A stretch of 52,176 nt of DNA from Pyrinomonadaceae bacterium (GTDB lineage: Bacteria; Acidobacteriota; Blastocatellia; Pyrinomonadales; Pyrinomonadaceae). Every line of letters begins with the position of its first letter. Position 1 is the stretch's first letter. The notes beneath the pieces were generated by a model. That model was not told where the DNA came from. It searched no databases and worked only from the letters and a program-made list of their open reading frames with translations. The position numbers and the translations under genes are program-made. The stretch lies in contig JAICGZ010000007.1 in the NCBI GenBank assembly GCA_025922875.1, positions 1 through 52,176 of the forward strand, read 5' to 3'. Below, one piece after another: positions 9,601 to 17,370 of the stretch.

Positions 9601-9915
9601 ATTTGTTTCGCGTCCGATTTCAACCGTGACGTTTTCCGCGGTCATCGGACTAAAGCCAGTCGAGTTTACCGTCACCGCATAGAGTCCCGGAGGCAGGTTT
9701 GCGACCTTAAAACGTCCGGTATCGTCAGTCGTGGCTGAGTCTTCCTTGTTGGTTCCGATGTTCTTGACCGTAACTGCGGCGTTCGCCACGACCTCCTTGT
9801 TTGGATTAGTGACAACACCTCCGATCGCGCCGGTGGTCGTCGACTGCGCAAAGGCCGCAGCACTGAAAGCGAGCACCAACAGAGTTAGAAAAGAGAGCTT
9901 TACTATTTTGGACAT
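6682..9915 (-). CDS. Oar-type TonB-dependent receptor-like outer membrane protein (copy 1)
   Basis: I use ATG 9915 (AAGGAG 9 nt upstream, start MSKIVKLSFLTLLVLAFSAAAFAQ, a clear signal peptide) rather than 10005; 1077 residues. A carboxypeptidase-regulatory-like beta-sandwich (about 25-110, GAIGGVVTNPNKEVVANAAV) is followed by a plug-like region (INELPINGRRWSNFALLTPG, AEYGRSAGGVVNAITKSGTNEFHG) and a very large beta-barrel ending in RFEF. The C-terminal Phe is the usual barrel-assembly signal. No TonB, SusD or ligand-specific partner is adjacent, so the substrate is unknown. Paralogous to the next gene, with the plug region nearly identical. Confidence 0.88.
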   Translation of the reverse strand: MSKIVKLSFLTLLVLAFSAAAFAQSTTTGAIGGVVTNPNKEVVANAAVTVKNIGTNKEDSATTDDTGRFKVANLPPGLYAVTVNSTGFSPMTAENVTVEIGRETNLDISLSVGPVTGQVDVTAEAPVINTTQQDFSTNINQTSINELPINGRRWSNFALLTPGAVPDGTFGLISFRGISGLLNNNTIDGGDNNQAFFAEERGRTRISYSISQAAIREFQVNTSSYSAEYGRSAGGVVNAITKSGTNEFHGGAFYYQRNNKWGARNPLAVRQELINGVFTPVGYKPKDVRHQFGGTIGGPIVRDKAFFFFSYDQQKRNFPGLAVFGQNGFLNLSSSNRSALIARGLTNTQIDSTLAFLATLSGPVPRTGDQKLFLPKVDWVIDEKNTLTVSYNRLRWASPAGIQTQATNTRAVDNFGDDFVEIDALNVKLASTLTPNLLNEFRFQWGRDNEFQFSQPPIPGEPTTAVGGRSPQTVLVGSTTFSFGMPEFLERAAFPDERRWQFADTVTLTNGNHTFKFGGDVNFVKDIINNLRFAGGEFNYTGATTGIADFIIDYVNFQTNGAIRALSATPNGSLGLCVSSTRRVGKCYAGNFNQGFGVLGLTMKTTDLNYFIQDDWRVSPRFTLNLGLRYEYQLNPDPVNVNPALPQTNNKVDDRNNFGPRVGFALDVSGDGKTSIRGGWGLYYGRVINSTVYNSLVNTGVGIDVGQRQFITSANNLPAACSGISADNCAFLPIYPNLLPASNPPVGAVQFFDEDFQLPQIHQWDFIVEREIARNTVVSASYLGSFGNSLPNFVDTNLPLARRTVALNIVGGPFNGQTYLTPLFVGPRPNTGFAQLTEIRSDVFSKYHALVLQANRRLTQGLQFQTNYTLSRASDNGQTSQTFTANNVPFNAFNQSGENGLSAFDRRHKFVASVVYNPNPFSDGPARHIFNGWTIAPIFNAFSGQRFTGNISGNINPLSFGFTSNQTPGGGVNGSGGSSRFALLPRNFFKQPNIWYLDARLSRRFSLSESVKLEVLAEGFNLFNRTQVTLVNGTIYNLSGSTLTFNGAGTNPFMNVTGADSTLFRERQVQLAARFEF

Positions 9916-10103
9916 GCTGGGGAACTCCTTAGGCAAATGAGTATCGGTTGAATGCGCCTCAGCCCGGCGGGCTGCGGCCTTGTGTTTAGCTGGTTTTGTG
10001 AGCACGTAAAATCAAGCAGATGGTGTGCGAAATGAACGCGATTTCTACCACGCCTGGTTAACCTTCGCAAGCTCTAATTGGGCGTCTCATAACTCAAACT
10101 AAA

Positions 10104-10148
10104 AACGAAGACGGGCAAGCTCGATATCAAGCCTGCCCGCGTTCGTTT
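10104..10148 (-). terminator. Intrinsic terminator of the second receptor gene
   Basis: On the minus strand, AACGAACGCGGGCAGGCTTG pairs with GAGCTTGCCCGTCTTCGTT around a short ATATC-type loop and ends in a T-run. It lies about 20 nt after the stop of the gene at 10167. Confidence 0.75.
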
Positions 10149-10166
10149 CAGGTGACTGTTTTGTCC

Positions 10167-13100
10167 TTAAAACTCAAAGCGAACGGCCAATTGAATCTGA
10201 CGTTCGCGGAAGAAAAAGCCGTTCGAAAGATCGCTCGGCGTACCGAATGTCGGATCGAAAGTGGCAATAACCGTGTTCGCGTTCGGGCCCGTGGTCGGGG
10301 CTGAAAGCACGTACATGCGGTTGTTGACACCGGTAACCTGCGTGCGGTTGAAAATGTTGAAGCCTTCGGCAAGCAGTTCGATCTTCGCGTTCTCCTTGAT
10401 TGTAAACCGTCGCGAGATGCGCAGGTCTACATACTTGATCGACGGAGTATGGAACGAGTTGTTTGGCGTTAAGCCGAAACGAAGCGAGCCATTCGAACCG
10501 TTGATGCCGCCTGCCTGGCTGGGTCCGAAAGTTCCCGCAGTCGCAACACCAGACGGAGGAGTGAAGGCATTCGTCTGCGCCGTGTAGCGGAATCCTGAAA
10601 ACATATTGACGATTGGTGCAATCGTCCAGTTATTCAGGATTGCCCGTCCGGCATCGTTAAGCCCCTTGAAATTTGTGTTGTAAACAACACTCGCGACGAA
10701 CTTATGACGGCGGTCGAAAGGAGAGAGACCATCGTCGCCCGACGGATTGAACGGATCGAAGAGAGCGGAAAATCCAGGTGTGAAGGTCGCCGAACTCTGC
10801 GAGCCACCGTTATCCTGCGCTCTCGACAACGTGTAACTGCTCTGAAATTGCAGACCGTTGGTCAAACGTCGATTAGCCTGCAAGACTAACGCGTGATACT
10901 TCGTCGAAACGCTGTCGCGAATCTCGAGGATATTGCCGAAACTGGTATTGGGTCTGGATCCGCGGTAGTAAGGAAATGTCCAAACCTGACCGGCGAATGG
11001 TCCATCGATGATGTTTACTCTTCCCGTACCCGTCGGCGGATTCAAATTCGTATCCACGAAAGTCGTTAAGTGGTTTCCAAAACTGAACAGATAGCTTGCG
11101 GAAATCACTGTGTTGCGGGCGACTTCGCGTTCAAGAATGATGTCGCCCTGATGGATGAGCGGATTTTGGAAGCCGTCTCTAAAGAAGTTGATTCCAGCCG
11201 TACCCGGAGGTGCTGTAGTCAATATGTTGGGGAAGATTGGAGCGGCTGGGTTACCCGCCGTATCGGTAGCATTGGCAGACCCGCAGAGCGCCGCACTGCA
11301 GTTAGCTGGAACGGAGCTTACTGCCTGACCCGTTGATAGTCCGGTATTGATGAGCGAATTGATGATGATCGTTCCATTGATTCGCCCATAGTAAATTCCG
11401 TAGCCGCCGCGCACGCTTGTCTTGCCATCGCCCGTCGCATCCACTGCAAAACCAATTCTCGGACCAAAATTATTTTTGTCACTGGGCCGGTTCGCAGTTT
11501 GCGGCAGGGCTGGATTCACGAGGAAAGGCTCTGGAAACTGTTCGTAGTCCCAGCGCAGTCCGAGGTTAAGCGTAAGCCGCGGTGTAACGCGCCAGTCATC
11601 CTGAGCAAAGAAAGCCCAGTCAATGGTTGTTAACTGAAAACGAGGCTGACCGAAACCCTGAAGAAAGTTGCTTGTGTAGCATTTTCCAGCCAGACGCGTG
11701 TTAGCCGCTGGTGACGCGAGAGTCGCACATGTTCGGCCGGCAGCTCGCAGCGAGCCGTTCGTCGTGAAGTTTACGTAGTCAACGATAAAATCGTTGATGT
11801 TGCTGTAGGTGTAGGCTCCGGCGCCAGTGAACAGGTTATCGTCAATATCTCTTACGTGATTGATGTCCGTGCCAAACTTGAAGGTATGGTTTCCGGTTGT
11901 GTAGGTAATCGAATCGGCGAACTGGAAACGTCTCTCATCGGGTAACGCTACTCTATCCAGGAAGTTTGCTTTGCCAAACGTGAGACCGTTAGTCAGGGTC
12001 ACTTGGGGTGAAAACCCATTGGCGGTAGTGGGCAGGCCTGGAAGTGGCGACTGAGCGAATTGCGAATTGAGCTCATCAGCCCATTGGAATCGAAACTCAT
12101 TGATAAGTTGTGGCGATATCGTCGAAGCCAGACGTAGATTGAGTGAATCCGCCTCAACAAAGTCGTCGCCGAAGCCGGTACGATCACGCGTCACAGTCGC
12201 TCCGGTCTGAACTCCGGCGGGCGACTTCCAACGCAGTCGATTGTATGTGGCAGTGAATTGATGATTTGAATTCAAATGCCAATCGATTTTCGGCAGGAAA
12301 AGTCTTTGATCTCCGCGCCGCGGCACCTCGCCGGTCAAGCTATTCAGAAAACTTAACGACGAATCGATCTGGGCGGTTGTCAAGCCTCTCGCTAACAGCG
12401 TCGTGCGGTTAACTGTGTTCAGGTAGCCTGGAGTGCTAAACACCGCAACTCCCGGGAAATGACGTTTCTGTTCGTCATAACTGAAGAAGAAGAACAGCTT
12501 GTCTTTAACGATTGGTCCGCCGATGGTTCCACCAAACTGGTAACGATTATCCTCCGGCTTAAACGCCTCACGAGTAGAGACCCCGTTGACTAACCGGTTG
12601 ATGAACGTATTCGGGTTGCGCGCGCCCCATCTGTTATTGCGGTTGTATAAAAATACGGAGCCATGAAACTCATTGGTCCCTGACTTGGTAACCGCATTGA
12701 TAACACCACCCGCGGAACGTCCATACTCAGCAGCGAAGTTCGAAGTGTTAACCTGAAACTCGCGAATCGCGGACTGGCTGATCGAGTATGCACTGCGAGT
12801 GCGCCCTCTCTCTTCCGAGAAAAAGCCTTGATTGTTGTCGCCGCCGTCCACGGTGCTGTTGTTAAGCAAGCCGGAGATACCGCGAAAACTTATCAAGCCG
12901 AAATTGCCGTCAGGAACGGCGCCAGGCGTAAGAATCGCAAAGTTGGACCAGCGGCGCCCATTGACTGGAAGTTCGTTGATGGAAGTCTGATTAAGATTGG
13001 TGGAAAAGTCCGGTTGGATCGTGTTGATAACCGGCGCTTCTGCGCTGACATCAACGGTGCCGGTTACGGGACCAACCGAGAGTGGAATTTCAAGGCCCGT

Positions 13101-13409
13101 CTCGCGTCCGATTTCAACCGTTACGTTCTCCACAGTCATCGGACTGAAGCCTGCTGAGTTAACCGTAACGGAATAAATTCCCGGTTGCAGGTTTGCGACC
13201 TTGAAGCGCCCGGTATCATCGGTCGTGGCAGTATCTTCTTTATTAGTTCCGATGTTCTTGGCCGTAACCTCTGCGCCAGCCACCACCTCTTTGGCTGGAT
13301 TGGTTACGACGCCGCCAATTGAACCGGTGGTCGTCGACTGAGCAAAGGCCACAGCGCTCAGAGCGAGCACCAGGAGAGAAACGAAAGACAACCTTACTAT
13401 TTTCAACAT
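10167..13409 (-). CDS. Oar-type TonB-dependent receptor-like outer membrane protein (copy 2)
   Basis: Start placed at ATG 13409 (signal peptide MLKIVRLSFVSLLVLALSAVAFAQ, AAGGAG upstream), not 13505; 1080 residues. Same architecture as copy 1: signal peptide, carboxypeptidase-regulatory-like domain (SIGGVVTNPAKEVVAGAEV), plug-like segment (INELPVNGRRWSNFAILTPG), long barrel, terminal RFEF. The leader CCTAAGGAGTTCCCCAG before the ATG is shared with copy 1, so the duplication includes the translation-initiation region. The barrel has diverged much more than the plug, as expected if extracellular loops adapt to different ligands. Each gene has its own terminator, so they may be expressed separately. 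Confidence 0.88.
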   Translation of the reverse strand: MLKIVRLSFVSLLVLALSAVAFAQSTTTGSIGGVVTNPAKEVVAGAEVTAKNIGTNKEDTATTDDTGRFKVANLQPGIYSVTVNSAGFSPMTVENVTVEIGRETGLEIPLSVGPVTGTVDVSAEAPVINTIQPDFSTNLNQTSINELPVNGRRWSNFAILTPGAVPDGNFGLISFRGISGLLNNSTVDGGDNNQGFFSEERGRTRSAYSISQSAIREFQVNTSNFAAEYGRSAGGVINAVTKSGTNEFHGSVFLYNRNNRWGARNPNTFINRLVNGVSTREAFKPEDNRYQFGGTIGGPIVKDKLFFFFSYDEQKRHFPGVAVFSTPGYLNTVNRTTLLARGLTTAQIDSSLSFLNSLTGEVPRRGDQRLFLPKIDWHLNSNHQFTATYNRLRWKSPAGVQTGATVTRDRTGFGDDFVEADSLNLRLASTISPQLINEFRFQWADELNSQFAQSPLPGLPTTANGFSPQVTLTNGLTFGKANFLDRVALPDERRFQFADSITYTTGNHTFKFGTDINHVRDIDDNLFTGAGAYTYSNINDFIVDYVNFTTNGSLRAAGRTCATLASPAANTRLAGKCYTSNFLQGFGQPRFQLTTIDWAFFAQDDWRVTPRLTLNLGLRWDYEQFPEPFLVNPALPQTANRPSDKNNFGPRIGFAVDATGDGKTSVRGGYGIYYGRINGTIIINSLINTGLSTGQAVSSVPANCSAALCGSANATDTAGNPAAPIFPNILTTAPPGTAGINFFRDGFQNPLIHQGDIILEREVARNTVISASYLFSFGNHLTTFVDTNLNPPTGTGRVNIIDGPFAGQVWTFPYYRGSRPNTSFGNILEIRDSVSTKYHALVLQANRRLTNGLQFQSSYTLSRAQDNGGSQSSATFTPGFSALFDPFNPSGDDGLSPFDRRHKFVASVVYNTNFKGLNDAGRAILNNWTIAPIVNMFSGFRYTAQTNAFTPPSGVATAGTFGPSQAGGINGSNGSLRFGLTPNNSFHTPSIKYVDLRISRRFTIKENAKIELLAEGFNIFNRTQVTGVNNRMYVLSAPTTGPNANTVIATFDPTFGTPSDLSNGFFFRERQIQLAVRFEF

Positions 13410-13745
13410 TCTGGGGAACTCCTTAGGCAATGGGTTAACAGAAGAAAACTGCGAATGGACAAGCTGAACAGGCGCGACTCTATTACGCCCAGCTTGATTC
13501 CGCAAGTCTAAGTCATCATTGACCCTATTAAATATTTATGACGCATTATTGAGTCGGATGAAAGCCAGGCCTGGAGGCCGATTAGCGTTCAGAAAAATTT
13601 CGCAATAGTTGTGCCGGATAAAGGTTCCGATCGCTTCGCCTGACGAAAGCGATTTGTGCCAATACTTAACTATGGAAGAGAGGTGAAGGTACCGGCACTG
13701 CCCTGCACAAGAATTTGGATCTTATTGGAAAATCAGGAAAAGCTA
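13410..13745. other. Upstream region of receptor copy 2, no gene seen
   Basis: No convincing ORF. It holds the ribosome site of the 13409 gene and an AT-rich stretch around 13521-13550 (CTATTAAATATTTATGACGC) that may contain its promoter. I cannot assign boxes with confidence. Confidence 0.4.
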
Positions 13746-13821
13746 TTTCCCGCAAAGTCGCAAAGGGAACCGATTAAGACGCAAAGAAGCCGTTTAAAAA
13801 CTTTGCTGCCTTTGCGGGAAA
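13746..13821. repeat. Family A palindrome, copy 3
   Basis: TTTCCCGCAAAG at the left end and CTTTGCGGGAAA at the right end are perfect reverse complements. The interior arms are degenerate. It lies 12 bases downstream of the thiolase stop. Confidence 0.85.
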
Positions 13822-13832
13822 CTGTCTTAGGC

Positions 13833-15014
13833 TCACAGGCGCTCGACGATCATCGCGATGCCCTGGCCGCCGCCGATACATGCGGTCGCCAAACCATAGC
13901 GTTTTTCGCGGCGGTGAAGCTCGTGTAGAACGGTTAAAACGAGACGCGTACCCGTAGCTCCCAACGGATGCCCGAGCGCGATCGCGCCACCGTTGACGTT
14001 CGTGCGGCTGCGATCCAGTCCCAACTCTTTCTCGACGGCCAGGTACTGTCCAGCAAAAGCCTCGTTCACTTCAACCAAATCTATGTCATTAAGCGACAAG
14101 CCGGCCTTGGCGAGCGCGGCACGTGTCGCAGGCACAGGTCCGATGCCCATGATCTCCGGTTCAACTCCCGCGTAAGCCCAACTCACGATCCGGCCCATCG
14201 GAGTAAGATCTTTCTCCTTTACAAAATCCTCACCGGCAATCACGAGTGCAGCAGCGCCGTCCACGATTCCCGAAGCATTGCCCGCTGTGACAAATCCGTC
14301 CTGAGCAAACGCCGGTTTCAGTTTGGCCAAACCTTCAAGCGTGGTTTCCGGCCGTGGATGATCGTCCTCGACAACCTGCACGCTTCCTTTACGCGTCTTC
14401 ACCTCAACCGCAACAATCTCGCCGGCGAAAACGCCTGCATCCCTGGCTCGTTTCGCTTCCTGCTGCGATCGCAGTGCGTACTTGTCCTGCTCTTCACGTG
14501 AAATCTCGAATTTGCGCGCGAGGTTTTCCGCCGTTCCGGCCATCGGCGTGTTGCAGTAAGTATCAAGCAACGCAACCATCAAACTGTCTTCGAGTTTGCC
14601 CTGTCCCAGCGCAAAACCTGACCGCGCTCCACGGATCACGTGGGGCGCCTGCGACATCGATTCCATTCCACCGGCCAAACACGTCCGCGCTTCGCCCAGT
14701 TGAATCATATGGGCGCCTGAAACAATCGACTGAATGCCGCTGCCGCAGAGTCGATTGACTGTTAACGCCGGACGATCGAACGGCACCCCAGCCTTCAACG
14801 CAACGTGACGAGCGCCATAAATCGCATCGCCGGAAGTTTGCAAAGCATTGCCAATTACAGTGTGATCGATTTCGTCAGCCTTAACACCGGTTGCTTCCAG
14901 GGCGCCGCGCGCTGCGACTGCCCCGAGGTCAATTGCAGATACGTCTTTCAGCGCTCCGACGTATTCGCCCATCGCCGTGCGCTTACCGCCCAGTATGAAA
15001 ACATCTTTACTCAT
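13833..15014 (-). CDS. Acetyl-CoA C-acetyltransferase (thiolase)
   Basis: 393 residues. Acyl-accepting C90 in NRLCGSGIQSIVSGA, conserved His in GGAIALGHPLGATGTR, and second catalytic Cys in ATACIGGGQGIAMIVERL near the C-terminus. Length and motifs fit the biosynthetic/degradative tetrameric thiolase family that condenses or cleaves acetoacetyl-CoA. It stands alone: no beta-oxidation or PHB partner genes are adjacent, so the pathway direction is open. ATG start MSKDVFILGGKRTAMG is standard. Transcribed away from the S41 peptidase gene, with about 100 bp between the divergent starts. Confidence 0.93.
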   Translation of the reverse strand: MSKDVFILGGKRTAMGEYVGALKDVSAIDLGAVAARGALEATGVKADEIDHTVIGNALQTSGDAIYGARHVALKAGVPFDRPALTVNRLCGSGIQSIVSGAHMIQLGEARTCLAGGMESMSQAPHVIRGARSGFALGQGKLEDSLMVALLDTYCNTPMAGTAENLARKFEISREEQDKYALRSQQEAKRARDAGVFAGEIVAVEVKTRKGSVQVVEDDHPRPETTLEGLAKLKPAFAQDGFVTAGNASGIVDGAAALVIAGEDFVKEKDLTPMGRIVSWAYAGVEPEIMGIGPVPATRAALAKAGLSLNDIDLVEVNEAFAGQYLAVEKELGLDRSRTNVNGGAIALGHPLGATGTRLVLTVLHELHRREKRYGLATACIGGGQGIAMIVERL

Positions 15015-15114
15015 GACCTATCCCCTGTTGTAAGATTCGTCTCAGCCAAAACCTTGAAGGCTAACAAACCGCCAAATAGCTAGTCAAATCACTAAATCAG
15101 GAGCACGATCCCCC

Positions 15115-16458
15115 ATGAGTCTACCTGGAAAATCTCCCGTAACCCGCAAGCTTCTCACAATCACATTTTTTACTTTCCTACTCGCCGGTCCCATCACGAT
15201 TGCACGCGCCCAGAAGGTTGAAAGCAAAGATCGTGACCGCGCCCAGATGATGTTAAGCAGAATCAAGGACCAGTTGAAAAAGAACTACTACGATCCCGGT
15301 TACCGCGGCATGGACCTGGACGTTCGCTTTAAGACCGCTTCAGAGAAGATAAAAACGGACCAGTCCGTCGGACAGATCTTCGGAACCATCGCACAAGTCC
15401 TGATTGAATTAGACGACTCGCATACCTTCTTCATGCCGCCGTCACGCGCTGTCGATACCGACTATGGTTGGACCATGATGATGATCGGAGACCGCTGTTA
15501 CGTCTCGTCGGTCGAGAAAGGCAGCGACGCCGAAGCTAAAGGATTAAGGCCCGGCGATGAGATTCTGGAGGCCGGTGGTCACAAACTCGGCCGTTCAAAC
15601 CTGTGGAAGTTTGAGTATTTGTACAACGTGCTGCGCCCGCAGCCCGGCATCATTGTGACTGTTCGCAGTCCTAACGGAGAATCACGCAGGCTCGATCTGC
15701 TGGCAAAGCAAAAACAAGGAAAGCGAGTAGTCGACCTCACCGACTACACCGAGTATATGAACCTTGTAAGACGAGCCGAGCGGGAAGCGGAGTTGGGACG
15801 CGATCTGTTCGTGTCGTTCGGCGATCAACTGCTGATCTGGAAGATGAATGAGTTTGACCTGACCGATTCGCAAATCGATGATGCAATGGCGCGGGCCAAA
15901 AAACACAAACACCTGATCCTGGACCTTCGCGGCAATGCCGGCGGCTGGGTCACAACTATCACGCGCATCGTGGGCAACCTCTTCGATCGTGATATCAAAA
16001 TCGCCGACACCAAATCTCGTAAAGAAACCAAGCCGCTGATGGCGAAGTCTCGAGGCGAAAAGGCTTACACGGGTAAGCTAACCTTACTGGTTGATAGCCG
16101 ATCAGCGTCCGCTTCGGAAGTTCTCGCTCGCACGATCCAGCTCGAAAAAAGAGGGAACGTCATCGGAGATGTAACAGCCGGAGCAGTAATGACCTCGAGG
16201 CAGTTTCACGACGAAATCGGAATCGACGTCGTGGTCTTCTTCGGAGTCAGCGTCACTGTCTCTGACCTGATAATGACCGACGGAAACAGCCTGGAGCATC
16301 GCGGCGTTGCTCCGGACGAAATTCGTCTGCCGACAGGCGAAGATCTCGCAGCGGGTAAAGATACTGTCTTAGCCTATGCGGCGTTACAGGCCGGCGTGCC
16401 TCTCGATCCGCTCGAGGCCGGAAAGTTCTTTCCGATTGAGAAACCAAAGCGTAAATGA
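15115..16458 (+). CDS. Secreted S41-family peptidase with PDZ domain
   Basis: 447 residues. Signal peptide (about 1-32, LLTITFFTFLLAGPITIARAQ), an N-terminal helical cap, a PDZ domain (about 115-195, SSVEKGSDAEAKGLRPGDEI) and a C-terminal S41 core with LILDLRGNAGG and the nucleophile region LLVDSRSASASEVLAR. The catalytic lysine typical of CtpA-type proteases is not visible in the expected place (GDVTAGAVMTS), so this may belong to a branch with a different triad or be an altered enzyme. Acts in the periplasm. It ends 2 bases before the convergent RDD gene. Confidence 0.88.
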   Translation: MSLPGKSPVTRKLLTITFFTFLLAGPITIARAQKVESKDRDRAQMMLSRIKDQLKKNYYDPGYRGMDLDVRFKTASEKIKTDQSVGQIFGTIAQVLIELDDSHTFFMPPSRAVDTDYGWTMMMIGDRCYVSSVEKGSDAEAKGLRPGDEILEAGGHKLGRSNLWKFEYLYNVLRPQPGIIVTVRSPNGESRRLDLLAKQKQGKRVVDLTDYTEYMNLVRRAEREAELGRDLFVSFGDQLLIWKMNEFDLTDSQIDDAMARAKKHKHLILDLRGNAGGWVTTITRIVGNLFDRDIKIADTKSRKETKPLMAKSRGEKAYTGKLTLLVDSRSASASEVLARTIQLEKRGNVIGDVTAGAVMTSRQFHDEIGIDVVVFFGVSVTVSDLIMTDGNSLEHRGVAPDEIRLPTGEDLAAGKDTVLAYAALQAGVPLDPLEAGKFFPIEKPKRK

Positions 16459-16460
16459 GC

Positions 16461-17285
16461 TTAGCCTGCGCCGAAGCGATGTTCCTGGAGATAGCGGTGC
16501 AGCAGTTCTTCTAAAAAGCCTTCGTACGTGAATGTGGCGAGATCGTAGGTAGGTCGAATCTTGTAAAGAATCGGAAGCGAGACTCGCCACGCCATCCACT
16601 GGCGCGGTACATCAGACAGGTCCCAGCGGCGCCGAAGAAACGTTTCCACCACCTGGATCTCCGACTCCGTCAACGCGCTCAAACTCGCCGTGAAGTCGAC
16701 GGGTTTGAACGATCGACGAAGCGCGGGATCGCTCACAGGCGTCGCAAAGACTTGCGAGAACTCAGGCGCTTCTGCTTCGCGTTCGCGAACCACGACAGTT
16801 CCCGCCACCATGTCGCCGACGCGCTGATCGCGATTGGTTGAAAAGACACTGATCAGGCCGATCGAGTAAAACGGAAAGGGCATCATGTCGAAAGTGCGCA
16901 GCAGGTTTCGAACCGATGCTTCCCAAAAGGTGATGGGACGTCCATCCTCGCGAATGACTCGCAACTTTAACCAGCGCTTGCCTGGAGTTTGTCCACTCCA
17001 GATCCACTCGAAGAATGCGAAGTAGCCGGAGAACGTCAGAAACAGAAGCAGGATCATCACTGCGTAAACCCACTTCGGTGCGCTCGCAATCGCACGCTCG
17101 ATGCTCGAAAAGTTGGCCAGTATCATCGCGGTGATGGCGATGAGGGCCAGCACAAAGCCCTGAATCGCGTGGTCGATGGCACACGCAAGAAACCGGTTTC
17201 CGATCGACGCGAGGGCGAAGTGCAATGGCACACGCTCAGGCGTTTCGATGATCAGGATCTCTTCAGTTGCGAGAGTTGCTGACAT
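16461..17285 (-). CDS. RDD family membrane protein
   Basis: 274 residues. The RDD domain (about 20-165) begins with ASIGNRFLACAIDHAIQGFV and has three hydrophobic segments (about 38-60, 70-95, 140-160). The stretch TPGKRWLKLRVIREDGRPIT matches the family's conserved GKxxxxLRVV core. A roughly 100-residue hydrophilic C-terminal tail (DPALRRSFKPVDFTASLSAL) is soluble and of unknown role. Function of the family is unsettled. Next to tyrS, separated by a family B palindrome. Confidence 0.85.
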   Translation of the reverse strand: MSATLATEEILIIETPERVPLHFALASIGNRFLACAIDHAIQGFVLALIAITAMILANFSSIERAIASAPKWVYAVMILLLFLTFSGYFAFFEWIWSGQTPGKRWLKLRVIREDGRPITFWEASVRNLLRTFDMMPFPFYSIGLISVFSTNRDQRVGDMVAGTVVVREREAEAPEFSQVFATPVSDPALRRSFKPVDFTASLSALTESEIQVVETFLRRRWDLSDVPRQWMAWRVSLPILYKIRPTYDLATFTYEGFLEELLHRYLQEHRFGAG

Positions 17286-17290
17286 AAATC

Positions 17291-17370
17291 CTAACCACGG
17301 ATTACACGGATGAAGACGGATTGGTATTTATCATTTATGATCCGTAGTTAATCCGTGTAATCTGTGGCTT
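17291..17370. repeat. Family B palindrome, copy 2 (overlaps the tyrS 3' end)
   Basis: Left arm CTAACCACGGATTACACGGA and right arm ATCCGTGTAATCTGTGG (17351-17367) are inverted. The right arm encodes the last residues of tyrS (KATDYTD). Confidence 0.85.

Noticed and set aside
9916-10005. 30-residue extension of receptor copy 1 (and the like at 13410-13505 for copy 2)
   Set aside because: Clear signal peptides with good ribosome sites start at 9915 and 13409, and the leader conserved in both copies is the Shine-Dalgarno region.
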